Shown here: positions 27,791 to 38,023 of the stretch, piece after piece
Layout of the letters: each line of letters opens with the position of its first letter
Position numbering within the stretch: the stretch's first letter is position 1
Assembly (NCBI RefSeq): GCF_900187105.1
Contig: NZ_LT906482.1
Location: 1,364,001-1,428,000, forward strand
Direction: 5' to 3'
DNA from: Eikenella corrodens
GTDB taxonomy: Bacteria; Pseudomonadota; Gammaproteobacteria; Burkholderiales; Neisseriaceae
DNA: 64,000 nucleotides
Translations under genes and position numbers: made by a program
Notes under the pieces: generated by a model
What the model saw: the letters and a program-made list of their open reading frames with translations, nothing else
Database searches by the model: none
What the model was told of the DNA's origin: nothing

Positions 27791-28669
27791 ATGATCAAAA
27801 GCATGACCGGTTTTGCCAACGGCAGTGCCGAGCATGGCAGAAAACGCCTGTATATCGAACTGCGCGCGGTCAATCACCGCTATCTCGACATCCAATTCAA
27901 AATGCCCGAAGACCTGCGCCACCTCGAAGGCGCATTGCGCGAAGCCGTATCCGCCCACGCCGCACGCGGCAAAATCGAATGCCGCATCCAGCTGCGCCAC
28001 GGCGAGCAGGCCGGTGGCGAGCAAGAATTGCGACTGAACAAAAAATTGGTTGCCCGGCTGGCTAAAATCAACAACAAAATCTGTAAGAAACACCCCGATA
28101 TTCAACGCTTGGGCGTGGCCGACATCCTCGCTTTCCCCGGCGTGCTGGCTGCTCCGGCGGAAGAAATCGGCGATTTGGACGAAGCCGTGTTGCAGCTTAT
28201 CAACGAAGTGCTGGTCGCCTTCAACCAGGCCCGCAGCCGCGAGGGCGAGCAGTTGCAGCAACACCTACTGCAGCGTTTGCAACAGATGGAACAGATTCTG
28301 GACGCATTGGCCGCCGCTTTCCCACAGCTGCTGCAACAGCATATGGACAAAGTGCGCCAGCGGCTGCGCGAAGCGGTGGGCGACGTGGAAAACGACCGCC
28401 TGCAGCAAGAGTTTGCCCTGTTTATGCAGAAGGCAGACGTGGACGAAGAATTCAGCCGCCTGCGCACCCACATCGCCGAAGTGCGCCGCATCGTGAGCAG
28501 CCGGCCCAAAGGCAGCATCGGCAAGCGCCTGGATTTCCTAATGCAGGAACTCAACCGCGAAGCCAACACGCTGGGCAGCAAATCCATTGCCGCCGAATGC
28601 ACCCAGGCCTCGGTGGAGCTGAAAGTGCTCATCGAGCAGATGCGCGAGCAAGTACAGAATATTGAGTGA
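27791..28669 (+). CDS. YicC family endoribonuclease
   Basis: A 292-residue YicC/YloC protein. Seen: MIKSMTGFANG (1-11), ELRAVNHRYLDIQFKMPEDLR (~24-44) and the C-terminal GKRLDFLMQELNREANTLGSKS (~243-264), all diagnostic. YicC of E. coli is now described as an endoribonuclease acting on sRNA/mRNA. ATG 27791 follows AAAGGAG; the open frame starts earlier inside the upstream transporter and is not used. Followed by a near-perfect DUS terminator. Confidence 0.92.
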   Translation: MIKSMTGFANGSAEHGRKRLYIELRAVNHRYLDIQFKMPEDLRHLEGALREAVSAHAARGKIECRIQLRHGEQAGGEQELRLNKKLVARLAKINNKICKKHPDIQRLGVADILAFPGVLAAPAEEIGDLDEAVLQLINEVLVAFNQARSREGEQLQQHLLQRLQQMEQILDALAAAFPQLLQQHMDKVRQRLREAVGDVENDRLQQEFALFMQKADVDEEFSRLRTHIAEVRRIVSSRPKGSIGKRLDFLMQELNREANTLGSKSIAAECTQASVELKVLIEQMREQVQNIE

Positions 28670-28684
28670 TATTGGTGCAGACGG

Positions 28685-28716
28685 AAAAGGCTACCTGAAC
28701 AATCAGGTAGCCTTTT
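28685..28716. terminator. DUS hairpin after yicC
   Basis: AAAAGGCTACCTGA, loop ACAA, TCAGGTAGCCTTTT: a 14-base perfect stem, tract of T at the end. Factor-independent in both directions. Confidence 0.85.
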
Positions 28717-28791
28717 GTTGTTGTCGCGAAAGGGATGGATAGTTGGCAGTACGATACCGCCGCTTTCAGGTAGCCTCCAACTTAGGCTTCG

Positions 28792-29352
28792 TTATTTATC
28801 AGCCAGGGCGTAGATGGCGCCGAGGTTGCGCCACATGCCGCTGGCGTCCATGCCGTAGCCGAACACGTAGCGGTTGGGCACGTGGATGCCCACATAATCG
28901 GCAGTGATCGGTTTGGGGCGGTTGATGTCTTTGTTGGCGAACACGGCGGTGCGGCAGGAGGCGGCGCCCATTTCCATCACTTGTTTGTGGATGGCGGCCA
29001 TGGTGTGGCCTTCGTCCAGGATGTCGTCGAGTACCAAAACGTGGCGGCCTTCCACGCTGTTTTGCGGGGCGCGCAGCCAGTTGAGCTGCACGCTGCCGCT
29101 TAGTTCGCTGCCGTAGCGGGAAACATGTACGTAGTCGAAATCGAGCGGGAAACGCAAAAGGGGCAGGAGCTGGCCGGTAAATACGACGGCACCGCCCATC
29201 ACGGGCAGGAGCAGGGGATATTGGCCGGCCAGATCGGCGGTAATCTCTTCAGCCATACGCTCCAGGGCGGCGCGGCAGGTGGCTTCGTCGAACAGGAGGT
29301 CGGCTTTTTCCAGGATGCCGTTGGCTTGCTGGAAACGTTGTTGGATGGTCAT
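28792..29352 (-). CDS. hpt: Hypoxanthine-guanine phosphoribosyltransferase family protein
   Basis: A 186-residue purine-salvage enzyme joining hypoxanthine or guanine to PRPP. The PRPP-binding motif is VLVLDDILDEGHT (~106-118); LPVMGGAVVFTGQLLPLLRFPLDFDYVHVSRYG (~48-80) and the later GYGMDASGMWRNL (~166-178) fit the hypoxanthine-guanine type used in Neisseria. Length fits. The purine specificity is inferred. The gene is followed (leftward) by a single DUS near 28763. Confidence 0.85.
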   Translation of the reverse strand: MTIQQRFQQANGILEKADLLFDEATCRAALERMAEEITADLAGQYPLLLPVMGGAVVFTGQLLPLLRFPLDFDYVHVSRYGSELSGSVQLNWLRAPQNSVEGRHVLVLDDILDEGHTMAAIHKQVMEMGAASCRTAVFANKDINRPKPITADYVGIHVPNRYVFGYGMDASGMWRNLGAIYALADK

Positions 29353-29411
29353 GCGGGGATGTCCTTGCGGGTTTGGTGTAGGCTACCTGAAAATGATACC
29401 GTGTACACGCC

Positions 29412-29855
29412 TTAGGAGGCGAATTCAGAAATGGTGATTTCTACGTTTCGGCCTTTACGCTCAAAAAGAGTGGCGCGGGTGTAGGGGGTGGCAGGGCTGT
29501 CCTGGAAGAATCTGACCAGCACACGGTTCGGGCCGGGGCGGTTGATGACGAGTTTGATCGGGTAGGCCTCGTTTTGGCCGTCGCCGTCATAGTCGAAGTG
29601 GGCTTGGCTGTTGCGGGTGAAGGTGCGTGTGGGCAGGGTGCGCGGCAGATGGGGATGGTCGAGCTGCAGGATGTGGTTTTCGTTTTGGTTGGCGCGCATG
29701 GCGGCGTAGGCTTGGGCGAGGGTGCCGTTGTGATAGGTGCAGCGGTATACGGTGGGTACGCCTTGTTGAACCGGCTGGGGGTTGCATTCGAGATTGCCGG
29801 CAGCGGCGAAGGGGGTGGCGATGAGAAGGGCGAGCAGTAGGGGTTGGGTACGCAT
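29412..29855 (-). CDS. Small secreted protein of unknown function
   Basis: A 147-residue protein with a signal peptide (MRTQPLLLALLIATPFAAA, cleavage near 19-20). Two cysteines (about 24 and 39) in the mature N-terminus could form a disulphide. The rest is beta-rich and includes FDYDGDGQNEAYPIK (~87-101), a D-x-D-G-D-G run that resembles a calcium-binding loop. No family recognised. ATG 29855 is chosen because it gives a clean signal peptide; the frame is open for 19 codons upstream. Confidence 0.65.
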   Translation of the reverse strand: MRTQPLLLALLIATPFAAAGNLECNPQPVQQGVPTVYRCTYHNGTLAQAYAAMRANQNENHILQLDHPHLPRTLPTRTFTRNSQAHFDYDGDGQNEAYPIKLVINRPGPNRVLVRFFQDSPATPYTRATLFERKGRNVEITISEFAS

Positions 29856-29973
29856 TTGGGTTTTCCTATAAAAAGATTGATTAAGAAGGCTACCTGAAAA
29901 CGGGGGCTTCAACGGAAATTGAAAGCTGCGCTGTTTTTCAGGTAGCCTGAATTATAGTACAGGGCAAGGGGCG

Positions 29974-31131
29974 TTAGTATGTGCCTTCCACCAAAATATC
30001 GCGGGTAACGGTTTGGATATTGCGGTGGCCGGTGAAGGCCATGGTGATGTCCATTTCGTTGTAGAGGATTTCCAGCGCACGGGTGACGCCTGCTTCGCCG
30101 TAGGCGCCCAGCCCGTAGATGTAGGTGCGGCCGATGAGCACGCCGCGCGCGCCCAATGCCCAAGCGCGTAGGATGTCTTGGCCGCTGCGGATGCCGCCGT
30201 CCATCCACACTTCGATATCGTTTCCGACGGCGGAAACGATACGGGGCAGGGCACGGATGGAGGAGGGGGCGCCGTCGAGCTGGCGGCCGCCGTGGTTGGA
30301 CACTACGATGGCATCCGCGCCACTTTTCACGGCGGCTTCGGCGTCTTCCGGATCCATGATGCCTTTGATGATGAGTTTGCCGCCCCATTCGTCTTTGATG
30401 CGGGCCACGTCGTCCCAGCTCAGGCCGGGGTCGAACTGCTCGGCCGTCCAGGCGGAGAGGGAGCTCATGTCGCTCACGCCTTTAACGTGGCCTTCGATGT
30501 TGCCGAAGCCGCGCCGTTGGGTGTTGAGCATGCCCAAGCCCCATTCGGGCTTGGTGGCGAGGTTGAGCAGGTTCATCAGGGTGGGCTTGGGCGGGGTGGA
30601 GAGGCCGTTTTTGATGTCTTTGTGGCGCTGGCCGAGCACCTGCAAATCGGCGGTGAGCACGAGGGCGGAGCATTGGGCGGCTTTGGCGCGGCGGATGAGG
30701 TCGCGCATGAATTCGCGGTCGCGCATCACATAAAGCTGAAACCAGAAGGGATCGGGGCTGTTGGCGGCCACGTCTTCGATGGAGCAGATGCTCATGGTGG
30801 AGAGGATGTAGGGCACGCCGAATTTGGCGGCGGCGCGGGCGGCGAGGATTTCGCCGTCGGCATGCTGCATGCCGGTGAGGCCGACGGGGGCGAGGGCGAG
30901 CGGCATTTTCACGGTTTGCCCGATCATTTTGCTCTCGAGGCTGCGGTTTTCCATATCCACCAGCACGCGCTGGCGGAACAGGATGGATTGAAAGTCGGCT
31001 TCGTTGGCGCGGTAGGTGGATTCGGTCCACGAGCCGGTGTCGGCGTAGTCGTAGAACATTTTGGGCACTCTGCGCCGGGCGATGCGCTGGAGGTCGGCGA
31101 TGCAGGTGATTTTGCTGAGATGGGAAGTCAT
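29974..31131 (-). CDS. lldD: L-lactate dehydrogenase (FMN-dependent, quinone-linked)
   Basis: A 385-residue flavoprotein of the alpha-hydroxy-acid oxidase family that oxidises L-lactate to pyruvate and passes electrons to the respiratory chain. Seen: FMN-site segment PLALAPVGLTGMQHADGE (~80-97), STMSICSIEDVA (~108-119), and the active-site VVSNHGGRQLDGAPSS (~268-283) with the catalytic His, then DGGIRSGQDI (~304-313). ATG 31131 starts MTSHLSKITCIADL; upstream frame has no similarity. Lactate use is prominent in Neisseria. LldD is preferred over other hydroxy-acid oxidases because of length and lineage. Confidence 0.88.
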   Translation of the reverse strand: MTSHLSKITCIADLQRIARRRVPKMFYDYADTGSWTESTYRANEADFQSILFRQRVLVDMENRSLESKMIGQTVKMPLALAPVGLTGMQHADGEILAARAAAKFGVPYILSTMSICSIEDVAANSPDPFWFQLYVMRDREFMRDLIRRAKAAQCSALVLTADLQVLGQRHKDIKNGLSTPPKPTLMNLLNLATKPEWGLGMLNTQRRGFGNIEGHVKGVSDMSSLSAWTAEQFDPGLSWDDVARIKDEWGGKLIIKGIMDPEDAEAAVKSGADAIVVSNHGGRQLDGAPSSIRALPRIVSAVGNDIEVWMDGGIRSGQDILRAWALGARGVLIGRTYIYGLGAYGEAGVTRALEILYNEMDITMAFTGHRNIQTVTRDILVEGTY

Positions 31132-31325
31132 GGGGATGCCTTTTGCTTGTTGGAATGAGGCCGCCGCTGATGTGTGGCGGGAAGCGATAAGGATTATATC
31201 GCTACCGCAAATTATCTTCACTTTCGTGAGGTTTGGCTTCGCCATGCTGCATTGCGCACACTGTTGCAGTGCATTAGTTTGTATTGAAAGTGAATTAACT
31301 AGGCTGTAATGGGTTGGGCAATGGA

Positions 31326-31357
31326 AAAGGCTACCTGAAAGTTTTCAGGTAGCCTTT
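31326..31357. terminator. Perfect inverted DUS hairpin
   Basis: AAAGGCTACCTGAAA and TTTCAGGTAGCCTTT separated by two bases. It lies 20 bases beyond the stop of the leftward lipoprotein gene and works as its terminator. Confidence 0.85.
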
Positions 31358-31376
31358 GTATAGCATGCAGCGCAGA

Positions 31377-31832
31377 TTATTTGTCGAGGCGGCGGGTTTC
31401 TACGATGCGGCCGTCGGCAACCATCTGGGGCAGTTCGTCGCGTTTGATTTGGATGCGCTCGGATTCGTCCCAAGTGATGTTGGAGAGGTCGCCGTTCAGG
31501 TCTTGTTTGGCGCCTTCAGGCACTTCCCAGGCGGCATCTTCGGTGATTACGATGATGTGGTTGGACTGCACTTCCACCACTTTCATCAGGCCGTAGGCCA
31601 CGGATTGCTCTTTGCCGTTTTGACCGAAACCTTGATCGGAGAATGAGCTGAGTTTTGCGGCGTAGAGGTCGCCTACTTTGGGTTCGGCCAATACAGAATC
31701 AAGAGCAGGTGCGGTAGCAGCGGGTTGTGCGCCGCTGGCTGCGGCGGATTGAGCCGGAGCAGAGCTGTTGGTTTGGCCGCCGCAGGCTGCCAATACGGAA
31801 ATGAGGGCTAAAGCGAGTAAGCGTTGTTTCAT
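31377..31832 (-). CDS. Lipoprotein of unknown function
   Basis: A 151-residue lipoprotein: signal peptide MKQRLLALALISVL, lipobox LAAC with Cys17. The mature part opens with a Ser/Ala/Gln-rich linker (~18-48) much like that of MetQ, then a compact domain (~50-151; VGDLYAAKLSSFS, NHIIVITEDAAWEVPEGA, WDESERIQIKRDEL). No family recognised. ATG 31832 chosen for the signal peptide. Ends at a perfect DUS hairpin. Confidence 0.7.
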   Translation of the reverse strand: MKQRLLALALISVLAACGGQTNSSAPAQSAAASGAQPAATAPALDSVLAEPKVGDLYAAKLSSFSDQGFGQNGKEQSVAYGLMKVVEVQSNHIIVITEDAAWEVPEGAKQDLNGDLSNITWDESERIQIKRDELPQMVADGRIVETRRLDK

Positions 31833-31953
31833 AGTTAAAGTCCTTACGATTGTTAAATTGACACTGAGGGCTTTCGTGTTCGAAAACGGTTGTATTGTCG
31901 CAGTTTTACTGGAAATGTACAAATTATTACGTTCTTGGCAGCGCATAGTGTTC

Positions 31954-32015
31954 AGGCTACCTGAAACCGATACAGGCAGTTTCAGGTAGCCTTTCGCAGT
32001 TTGAGGCTACCTGAA
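31954..32015. repeat. Cluster of three alternating DUS
   Basis: AGGCTACCTGAA (31954-31965), TTCAGGTAGCCT (31981-31992), AGGCTACCTGAA (32004-32015). The middle copy can pair with either neighbour, giving two mutually exclusive hairpins between mutS and the lipoprotein gene. Confidence 0.75.
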
Positions 32016-32128
32016 AAATGGTAAGGCTGTTTCTAACTACGTTGTAGTTTGCATTTTACCTACATCGAGGTTCTGCTTTTAGCTCCGCAGAAATTGTGCG
32101 GCGTTACGTTTGAATGTTGTTGAAGCTT

Positions 32129-34723
32129 TCAGGTAGCCTCTTGCGCGGCGGCAGCCTGTTTTTGCAGTTGGTACAGCAGCTCGAGGGCTTGGCGCGGGGT
32201 GAGTTCGTCGGGATGCAGCGCAGCGAGCTCTTGCAGCAGGGGGTGGGCGGCAGGCGGGGCGGGCTCGGCGGGGTTGTGTTCGGGTACTGCATCTTCTGGC
32301 AGGCTGAACATATCCATCTGCGGGCGGTGGGCGGCGGCTTGGGCTTCGAGCTGTTCGAGGTGTTTCTGCGCGGCTTTGAGGGCGGGGGCGGGCAGGCCGG
32401 CGAGTTTGGCTACGGCGATGCCGTAGCTTTTTTCGGCCGGGCCGGGCTCGATGTGGTGCAGGAAGACGATGTCTTGCCCTTCTTCTAAGGCGGAGAGGTG
32501 CATATTGACGGCGGCGCTATGCTGCTCGGGCAGGCGGGTGAGCTCGAAATAGTGAGTGGCAAACAGGCTGAAAGATTGGTTTTTTTGGATTAAATGTTCG
32601 GCCACGGCCTGGGCGAGGGCGAGGCCGTCGAAGGTGGAGGTGCCGCGACCGACTTCGTCCATGAGCACTAGTGATTGTTCGGTGGCATGGCGCAGGATGT
32701 AGGCGGTTTCGCTCATTTCCACCATGAAGGTAGAGCGGTTGGCGGCGAGGTCGTCGGAGGCGCCGATGCGGGTGAAAATTTGGTCGATTTGGCCGATGCG
32801 GGCGGCTTCGGCGGGCACGAAGCTGCCGGTGTGGGCGAGCAAAACGATGTGGGCGACTTGGCGCATATAGGTGGATTTGCCGCCCATATTGGGGCCGGTG
32901 AGCAGCATGAGGCGGTGTTTGTGGTCGAGGCGGGTGTGGTTGGGTGTGAAGTGCGGCACTTGGCCTTCAACCACGGGATGGCGGCCGTTGTCGATTTCGA
33001 TGCCGGGATAATCGGTGAACTGGGGGGCGTGGTAATCGTGTTCGGCAGCAAAGTGGGCAAAACAGCAGAGTACGTCCAGCGCGGCAGCAGCTTTGGCGGT
33101 ACGTTGCAGCAAGGGCAGTTGTTGCTGGAGCTCTTGCAGCAGGCTGTCGTAGAGGCGTTTTTCAAGTGTGAGGGCGCGCTCTTGGGCATTGAGCACTTTG
33201 TCTTCGAAGGTTTTGAGCTCGGGGGTGATGAAGCGTTCGGCGTTTTTCAGGGTTTGGCGGCGTTGGTAGTCGGCGGGGGCTTCGGCGGCTTGGATTTTGG
33301 AAAGCTCGATGTAGAAGCCGTGCACGCGGTTGTATTCGACTTTGAGGGTGGAGAGGCCGGTACGCTCGCGTTCGCGCGCTTCGAGTTCGAGCAGGAAGTC
33401 GCTGCCGTGGTTTTGGATGCGGCGCAGTTCGTCGAGCTCGGCGGAAAAGCCGTGGTTGATCACGCCGCCGTCGCGCAGCCATACGGCGGGCTCGGGCAGG
33501 ATAGCCTGTTGCAGCTTCTCGGCAATGCCTGCGCCTTGCGGGAAGATGTCGGCCAGGGTATTGAGTAGGCTGCTTTCAGGTAGCCTGAGTTGGGTAAGTG
33601 TGAATAAGCTGTCGCGCAGGCCGGAGAGGTCGCGCGGGCGGGCGGAGCCTACGGCGATGCGGGCGGCGATGCGTTCGATGTCGGCGATGGTTTTCAGGTA
33701 GCCTTGCAGGGCGGAATAATCGTTTTGCAGGGCGGATACGGCTTCTTGACGGGCGCGGATGTGTTCTCGGTTGCGCAGCGGGTTGTGCAGCCATTGGGCG
33801 AGCAGGCGGCTGCCCATGTTGCCGGCGCAGCGGTCGAGGGTGGAAAAGAGGGTGGGCTCTTTTTTGCCGGACAGGGTGGCGGTGATTTCGAGGTTGCGGC
33901 GGGTGGCGGCATCCATGCCGATATATTGTTGTTCGGTTTCGAGGCTGAGGTTGTCGAGGTGGCGCGGCAGGCGGGATTGGGTGTGGCGGATGTAGTTGAG
34001 CAGGGCGCCGGCGGCGCCGATGGCGGGATCGTGTTCGCCGAATTGGAGGCCGAAGCCGAGCAGGTCTTGGCAGCCGAAGTAGTCGGTGAGCAGAGTGTGG
34101 GCGCTGTCGGGGGCGAATTGCCAGTCGTGCAGGCGGGTGGGGTTGCAGTTTTCAGGTAGCCTCAGTTTGGCGGCGGCTTGGTCGGGCAGCAATACTTCGG
34201 CGGCCTGCAGGCGGGCGAGTTCGTCGGACAGTTGGGCCGGGGCGATGATTTTGGCTTTGAATTCGCCGCTTTGCAGGGAGGCCCAGGCGAGGCCGACCGG
34301 CTGCTTGGACTTGCCGTTCCAAGCCACGGCGGCGATGCGGTTGGTTTCTTTGTCTTCCAACAGGGCGGCATCGGTGAGCGTGCCGGGGGTAATGATGCGC
34401 ACTACTTCGCGCGCTACGGGGCCTTTATTGGCGCCTACTTCGCCCACTTGCTCGCAAATGGCCACGCTGCGGCCGAGTTTGACCAATTTGGCTAAGTATT
34501 GCTCGGCCGCATGATGCGGCACACCGGCCATTTTGATGGGCTCGCCGTTGATCTGACCGCGGGTGGTGAGCGTGATGTCGAGCAGGCGGGCGGCTTCTTC
34601 GGCATCGGTGAAGAAGAGCTCGTAGAAGTCGCCCATGCGGTAGAACAGCAGTTTGTCGGTGTGCTGGGCTTTGATCTCGAAATACTGCTGCATCATGGGG
34701 GATACGGCGCTTTTGCGGCTCAT
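32129..34723 (-). CDS. mutS: DNA mismatch repair protein MutS
   Basis: An 864-residue mismatch-recognition ATPase. The N-terminal mismatch-binding segment is [25 protein letters not shown] (~14-38), with the Phe-x-Glu-like wedge residues FYEL. The connector, lever and clamp domains follow, then the ATPase: Walker [11 protein letters not shown] (~611-620), [12 protein letters not shown] (~688-699) and FATHYFELT. Length fits the family. Three DUS are translated inside, and the stop (CAA GAG GCT ACC TGA) lies within a fourth at the 3' end. Confidence 0.97.
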   Translation of the reverse strand: MSRKSAVSPMMQQYFEIKAQHTDKLLFYRMGDFYELFFTDAEEAARLLDITLTTRGQINGEPIKMAGVPHHAAEQYLAKLVKLGRSVAICEQVGEVGANKGPVAREVVRIITPGTLTDAALLEDKETNRIAAVAWNGKSKQPVGLAWASLQSGEFKAKIIAPAQLSDELARLQAAEVLLPDQAAAKLRLPENCNPTRLHDWQFAPDSAHTLLTDYFGCQDLLGFGLQFGEHDPAIGAAGALLNYIRHTQSRLPRHLDNLSLETEQQYIGMDAATRRNLEITATLSGKKEPTLFSTLDRCAGNMGSRLLAQWLHNPLRNREHIRARQEAVSALQNDYSALQGYLKTIADIERIAARIAVGSARPRDLSGLRDSLFTLTQLRLPESSLLNTLADIFPQGAGIAEKLQQAILPEPAVWLRDGGVINHGFSAELDELRRIQNHGSDFLLELEARERERTGLSTLKVEYNRVHGFYIELSKIQAAEAPADYQRRQTLKNAERFITPELKTFEDKVLNAQERALTLEKRLYDSLLQELQQQLPLLQRTAKAAAALDVLCCFAHFAAEHDYHAPQFTDYPGIEIDNGRHPVVEGQVPHFTPNHTRLDHKHRLMLLTGPNMGGKSTYMRQVAHIVLLAHTGSFVPAEAARIGQIDQIFTRIGASDDLAANRSTFMVEMSETAYILRHATEQSLVLMDEVGRGTSTFDGLALAQAVAEHLIQKNQSFSLFATHYFELTRLPEQHSAAVNMHLSALEEGQDIVFLHHIEPGPAEKSYGIAVAKLAGLPAPALKAAQKHLEQLEAQAAAHRPQMDMFSLPEDAVPEHNPAEPAPPAAHPLLQELAALHPDELTPRQALELLYQLQKQAAAAQEAT

Positions 34724-34975
34724 GAAAGGCTACCTGAAAAATGGAAAGGCGAAAAACGATATTGTAGCCGATGCGGCAGTGGACGAAATGTTTGTACTTG
34801 TAAAATGATTTGCCCGGCGGCTGGGGTGGGTGGTTAAATTCTGCCAGTTTGCGCCTGCGGCCGCCGTAAACGGGCAGGAGTTGGCTAGAAAGCATCGGAA
34901 ACGGCGCGGGACGGGCGGCAATGTTTATATATTATTTATCGATTTCTTTCAGTGGTATAAATTCAACTTCATGGA

Positions 34976-36295
34976 ATGAAAACTGAAATGGCAGGAAAAT
35001 TTCTTTCTTCTCGTAACGGCTGGCTGCTGCTGTTGGCATTGCTGCTGGGCGGCTGTTTTTTTCATAGCCGGTCCAAGCCTTCTGGCGGCGGTGTCGGTGC
35101 TATGCCGGCTTTGCCGCCCGGGCAGCGTTATACAGAAGGCTATCAGCACCGGGTTTCAGGTAGCCCGGCAGGGTATAAGGCGGTGTCGTTTGCGGCGTTG
35201 CCCCAGTGGCCGCAGCAGGATTTTGCGGCTAGCTTGAATGCGTTTCGCAAAAGTTGTACTGCTTTGAAAAACAAGCTGCAATGGCAGAATGTGTGCGCCC
35301 AGGCCGACAGGGTGGGCAGTCAGTCTGCAGCGGCTAGGCAGTTTTTCGAGCAATATTTCACGCCGTGGGAAGTGAGCCACAATGGGCAGTTGGGCGGCAC
35401 GATAACCGGCTACTACGAGCCGGTGTTGCACGGCAGCGCACGGCAAACGTCGCAGGCGCGCTTCCCAATTTATGGCTTACCCGCTGATTTGGTTACTGTG
35501 CCGTTGGCTGGTGCACCGCAATCAGGAACGGTGCGTATCCAACTCACCGGCCGCAACAGTGGCCAAATTGCCGCTAATGGTGAATACACGGCCAATCTGG
35601 CTGATTTCCCGGGGCGCGAGAAGAGCCGGTCTTTGAAAGGACGGGTTTCAGGTAGCCGCTTTGTGCCGTATTACACCCGTGCGCAAATCAATGCCGGCGC
35701 GGTAAACGGCAGTGCGCCGGTGTTGGCTTATGCCGATGATCCGGTTGAATTGTTTTTCCTGCATATCCAAGGTTCCGGCCGAATCCGTACGCCGGACGGG
35801 CGCTATATCCGCCTTGGGTTTGCCGATAAAAACGACCATCCCTATATTTCTATCGGCCGCTATATGGCCAATAAAGGTTATTTGCCGTTAGCGCAAACCA
35901 GTATGCCGAAAATCCGTGATTGGTTGCGTGCACATCCGGATAAACTGGCTGAGGTGTTGGGTCAAAACCCCAGTTATGTATTTTTCCGCCAACTGCCGGA
36001 TGGCAATGACGGGCCGATTGGTTCGTTGGGTGTGCCGCTGAGCGGTGGTTATTCCGGCGCGGTTGATAAACGCTTCATCACTTTGGGCGCGCCACTGTTT
36101 CTGGCCACTGCGCATCCTGAAACCGGCCATGCGCTCAACCGCCTGATTATGGCGCAAGACACTGGCAGTGCTATCAACGGCGCAGTGCGTGTGGACTTTT
36201 TTTGGGGTTATGGCGATGAGGCGGGTAGAGTGGCCGGCCGCATGAAGCAGACAGGCTATGTTTGGCTGCTGTTGCCTAACGGGGTGTTGCCGTGA
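34976..36295 (+). CDS. mltA: Membrane-bound lytic murein transglycosylase A
   Basis: A 439-residue outer-membrane lipoprotein that cleaves peptidoglycan between MurNAc and GlcNAc, making 1,6-anhydro ends. Signal peptide ending LLGGC with Cys27. The MltA domain (~120-300) includes GTITGYYEPVLHG and the 3D domain at the C-terminus carries the catalytic Asp in VDFFWGYGDEAG (~408-419). Typical 'LFFLHIQGSGRI' segment (~257-268). Start at ATG 34976; a stray ATG at 34971 is out of frame. Two DUS are translated inside (~35155, ~35647), each as V-S-G-S. Confidence 0.93.
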   Translation: MKTEMAGKFLSSRNGWLLLLALLLGGCFFHSRSKPSGGGVGAMPALPPGQRYTEGYQHRVSGSPAGYKAVSFAALPQWPQQDFAASLNAFRKSCTALKNKLQWQNVCAQADRVGSQSAAARQFFEQYFTPWEVSHNGQLGGTITGYYEPVLHGSARQTSQARFPIYGLPADLVTVPLAGAPQSGTVRIQLTGRNSGQIAANGEYTANLADFPGREKSRSLKGRVSGSRFVPYYTRAQINAGAVNGSAPVLAYADDPVELFFLHIQGSGRIRTPDGRYIRLGFADKNDHPYISIGRYMANKGYLPLAQTSMPKIRDWLRAHPDKLAEVLGQNPSYVFFRQLPDGNDGPIGSLGVPLSGGYSGAVDKRFITLGAPLFLATAHPETGHALNRLIMAQDTGSAINGAVRVDFFWGYGDEAGRVAGRMKQTGYVWLLLPNGVLP

Positions 36296-36388
36296 AATTG
36301 CCCATCAATTATTACCTGCTGGGCAGAGAAAAGATACGCTGTTAGTGTGTAATCTCTTTCTTTTTAGCGGAGAGTTTCATTAATCCGT

Positions 36389-36418
36389 TTGAATAGAACG
36401 TGTAAATTAATATATACT
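36389..36418 (+). promoter_or_regulatory. Putative promoter of the FimV-GTPase-roadblock operon
   Basis: TTGAAT (36389-36394), 18-base AT-rich spacer, TATACT (36413-36418), 94 bases before the first start codon. A strong GGGAGGGTGGG ribosome binding site precedes ATG 36512. Confidence 0.5.
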
Positions 36419-36511
36419 TTAGTCTAAATTTCCGACATTTGTGTTTGGAAAGATGTTAAGAGAAGTAGGATGAATATTTTCATTCAATTATGTTTAGGGA
36501 GGGTGGGATAA

Positions 36512-38020
36512 ATGGATCTGACGATTCTAGTTCCGCTATTGGTGGTTTTGGCAGGCTTGATTTTTGTGCAGCGCCGCCAAAAACAACAGGCAAAAGCCGC
36601 TGTTGATGAAGAGAAAAAAGGCAGAGGTAAACGCGCTGCTGCCCGATCAGGCAGCAAAAAGTCAGCGCCGGCAGCTGTTCGCCAGGCTGCAGCAGTTTCG
36701 CCATCTGAGCCTGAAGAAATTGAGGTGAGTGAAGACTGGGGTTGGGAAGCTGTGCCTGATGTGGAGGCGGAAGCAGCAGCAGTCAATGTGGCGCAGGAAG
36801 TTGATGCACTCACGGAATATAAAGTCTATAAGCAATTCGGTTACCATGAAAAAGCAGCCGAATCGCTGTCTCAATATCTAACTTCCGGCTCGGCAGCAGT
36901 GAGCGACGGTATGCGCAGCACTTTGGTTAATGAGTTGGTGCAATTGTGGCTAGATGCTAAAAAGCCGGACGAGTTGGCTGAAACTTTGCGCCAGTTCGGC
37001 AACCTACTCACCAAAGCACAAACTGAGGACTATATCAAACAAGGTTTGGCTGTCGATAAAAACAACCTTAATCTACGCGTGTTGGCTGAAGAAGTGCTGG
37101 GCTGGGGTGTGCAGCAAACCTCTGCCGAAATCGGCGAACGCAACGGATTGGATGCTCCGGCACAAAGCAAGCAGACCAAGCAGAAAAGCCGCCGTGCAGT
37201 TGCAGAAGCCGAGAACGAGCAGAAGGTGGCAGATTTGGCGTCAGTCAAGACTCGCAAGGAGTTGGTGACCAACTCCAAATATGCTGGTGCTATTCTTGTG
37301 CACGATGAAGAAAAAGCCGCTCTGATGGGCTTTATGGAGCCTGAGTCAGGCTATCGCCTGATGAAGGATAGATTGGCCTATGATGCGGCAGTCAGCTATG
37401 CCAATAAGGCTATCCGCCAGGCCAATAAACCGGCTGCATTGATTATTGATGCGCTGAGTTTGGATTATAAAAATCAAAATATCGACCGATTTGCCCAACA
37501 TCTTTGGCAGCTCTACTACACATTAGGCCAGTATGGCCGCCAAGTGAAGGAAAGGATGCTGGGCTGGGGTCTCAACTTGGGTGAACACCCTATCTTTACT
37601 CAGTTGGAAGCTAATCCGAATGAGGCTCAATTGCGCGAAATCGGGATTGCCAACGGTTTCTTAGATCGAGGCACCAGTACCCAAAAAGCGCACCGCAAAC
37701 CCCTTATTAGAACACGTACTGATGATGTCAGCGTAAAACAGACGCCGGCAGAAAAAGTGTTGCGTGATGTCGAATCGTTATTGATGTACGGTCAGTTGGA
37801 TGAAGCAATGAATTTGCTGGAAGAATCGATTTTGGAATACCCCAGCGAATCGCAGCTGTATATCACGCTGTTCGATATTTGCGAACGTGCGGAAGAGTGG
37901 GAGCGCTTGGAGCAGGTATTGCATAAGATACGTGCCAATATCCAGCATCCGCCAGAGGAGGTAGTATTGGCAATGAGCCAGTTGCTACAAAAAATCAACT
38001 ACGGTTCTGTTCGGACATAA
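36512..38020 (+). CDS. FimV-like TPR membrane protein (first gene of a GTPase/roadblock operon)
   Basis: A 502-residue protein with one N-terminal transmembrane helix (~3-19), a lysine/alanine-rich cytoplasmic linker (~20-90), TPR-like helices (~95-180) and a C-terminal FimV-type domain (~415-490: TPAEKVLRDVESLLMYGQLDEAMNLLEESILEYP). FimV proteins organise type IV pili, twitching and polar components. It lacks the periplasmic LysM domain of Pseudomonas FimV. A neisserial TspA-like origin is possible, but topology differs. Three bases separate it from the next gene; five genes run head-to-tail to 40753. Confidence 0.75.
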   Translation: MDLTILVPLLVVLAGLIFVQRRQKQQAKAAVDEEKKGRGKRAAARSGSKKSAPAAVRQAAAVSPSEPEEIEVSEDWGWEAVPDVEAEAAAVNVAQEVDALTEYKVYKQFGYHEKAAESLSQYLTSGSAAVSDGMRSTLVNELVQLWLDAKKPDELAETLRQFGNLLTKAQTEDYIKQGLAVDKNNLNLRVLAEEVLGWGVQQTSAEIGERNGLDAPAQSKQTKQKSRRAVAEAENEQKVADLASVKTRKELVTNSKYAGAILVHDEEKAALMGFMEPESGYRLMKDRLAYDAAVSYANKAIRQANKPAALIIDALSLDYKNQNIDRFAQHLWQLYYTLGQYGRQVKERMLGWGLNLGEHPIFTQLEANPNEAQLREIGIANGFLDRGTSTQKAHRKPLIRTRTDDVSVKQTPAEKVLRDVESLLMYGQLDEAMNLLEESILEYPSESQLYITLFDICERAEEWERLEQVLHKIRANIQHPPEEVVLAMSQLLQKINYGSVRT

Positions 38021-38023
38021 TAA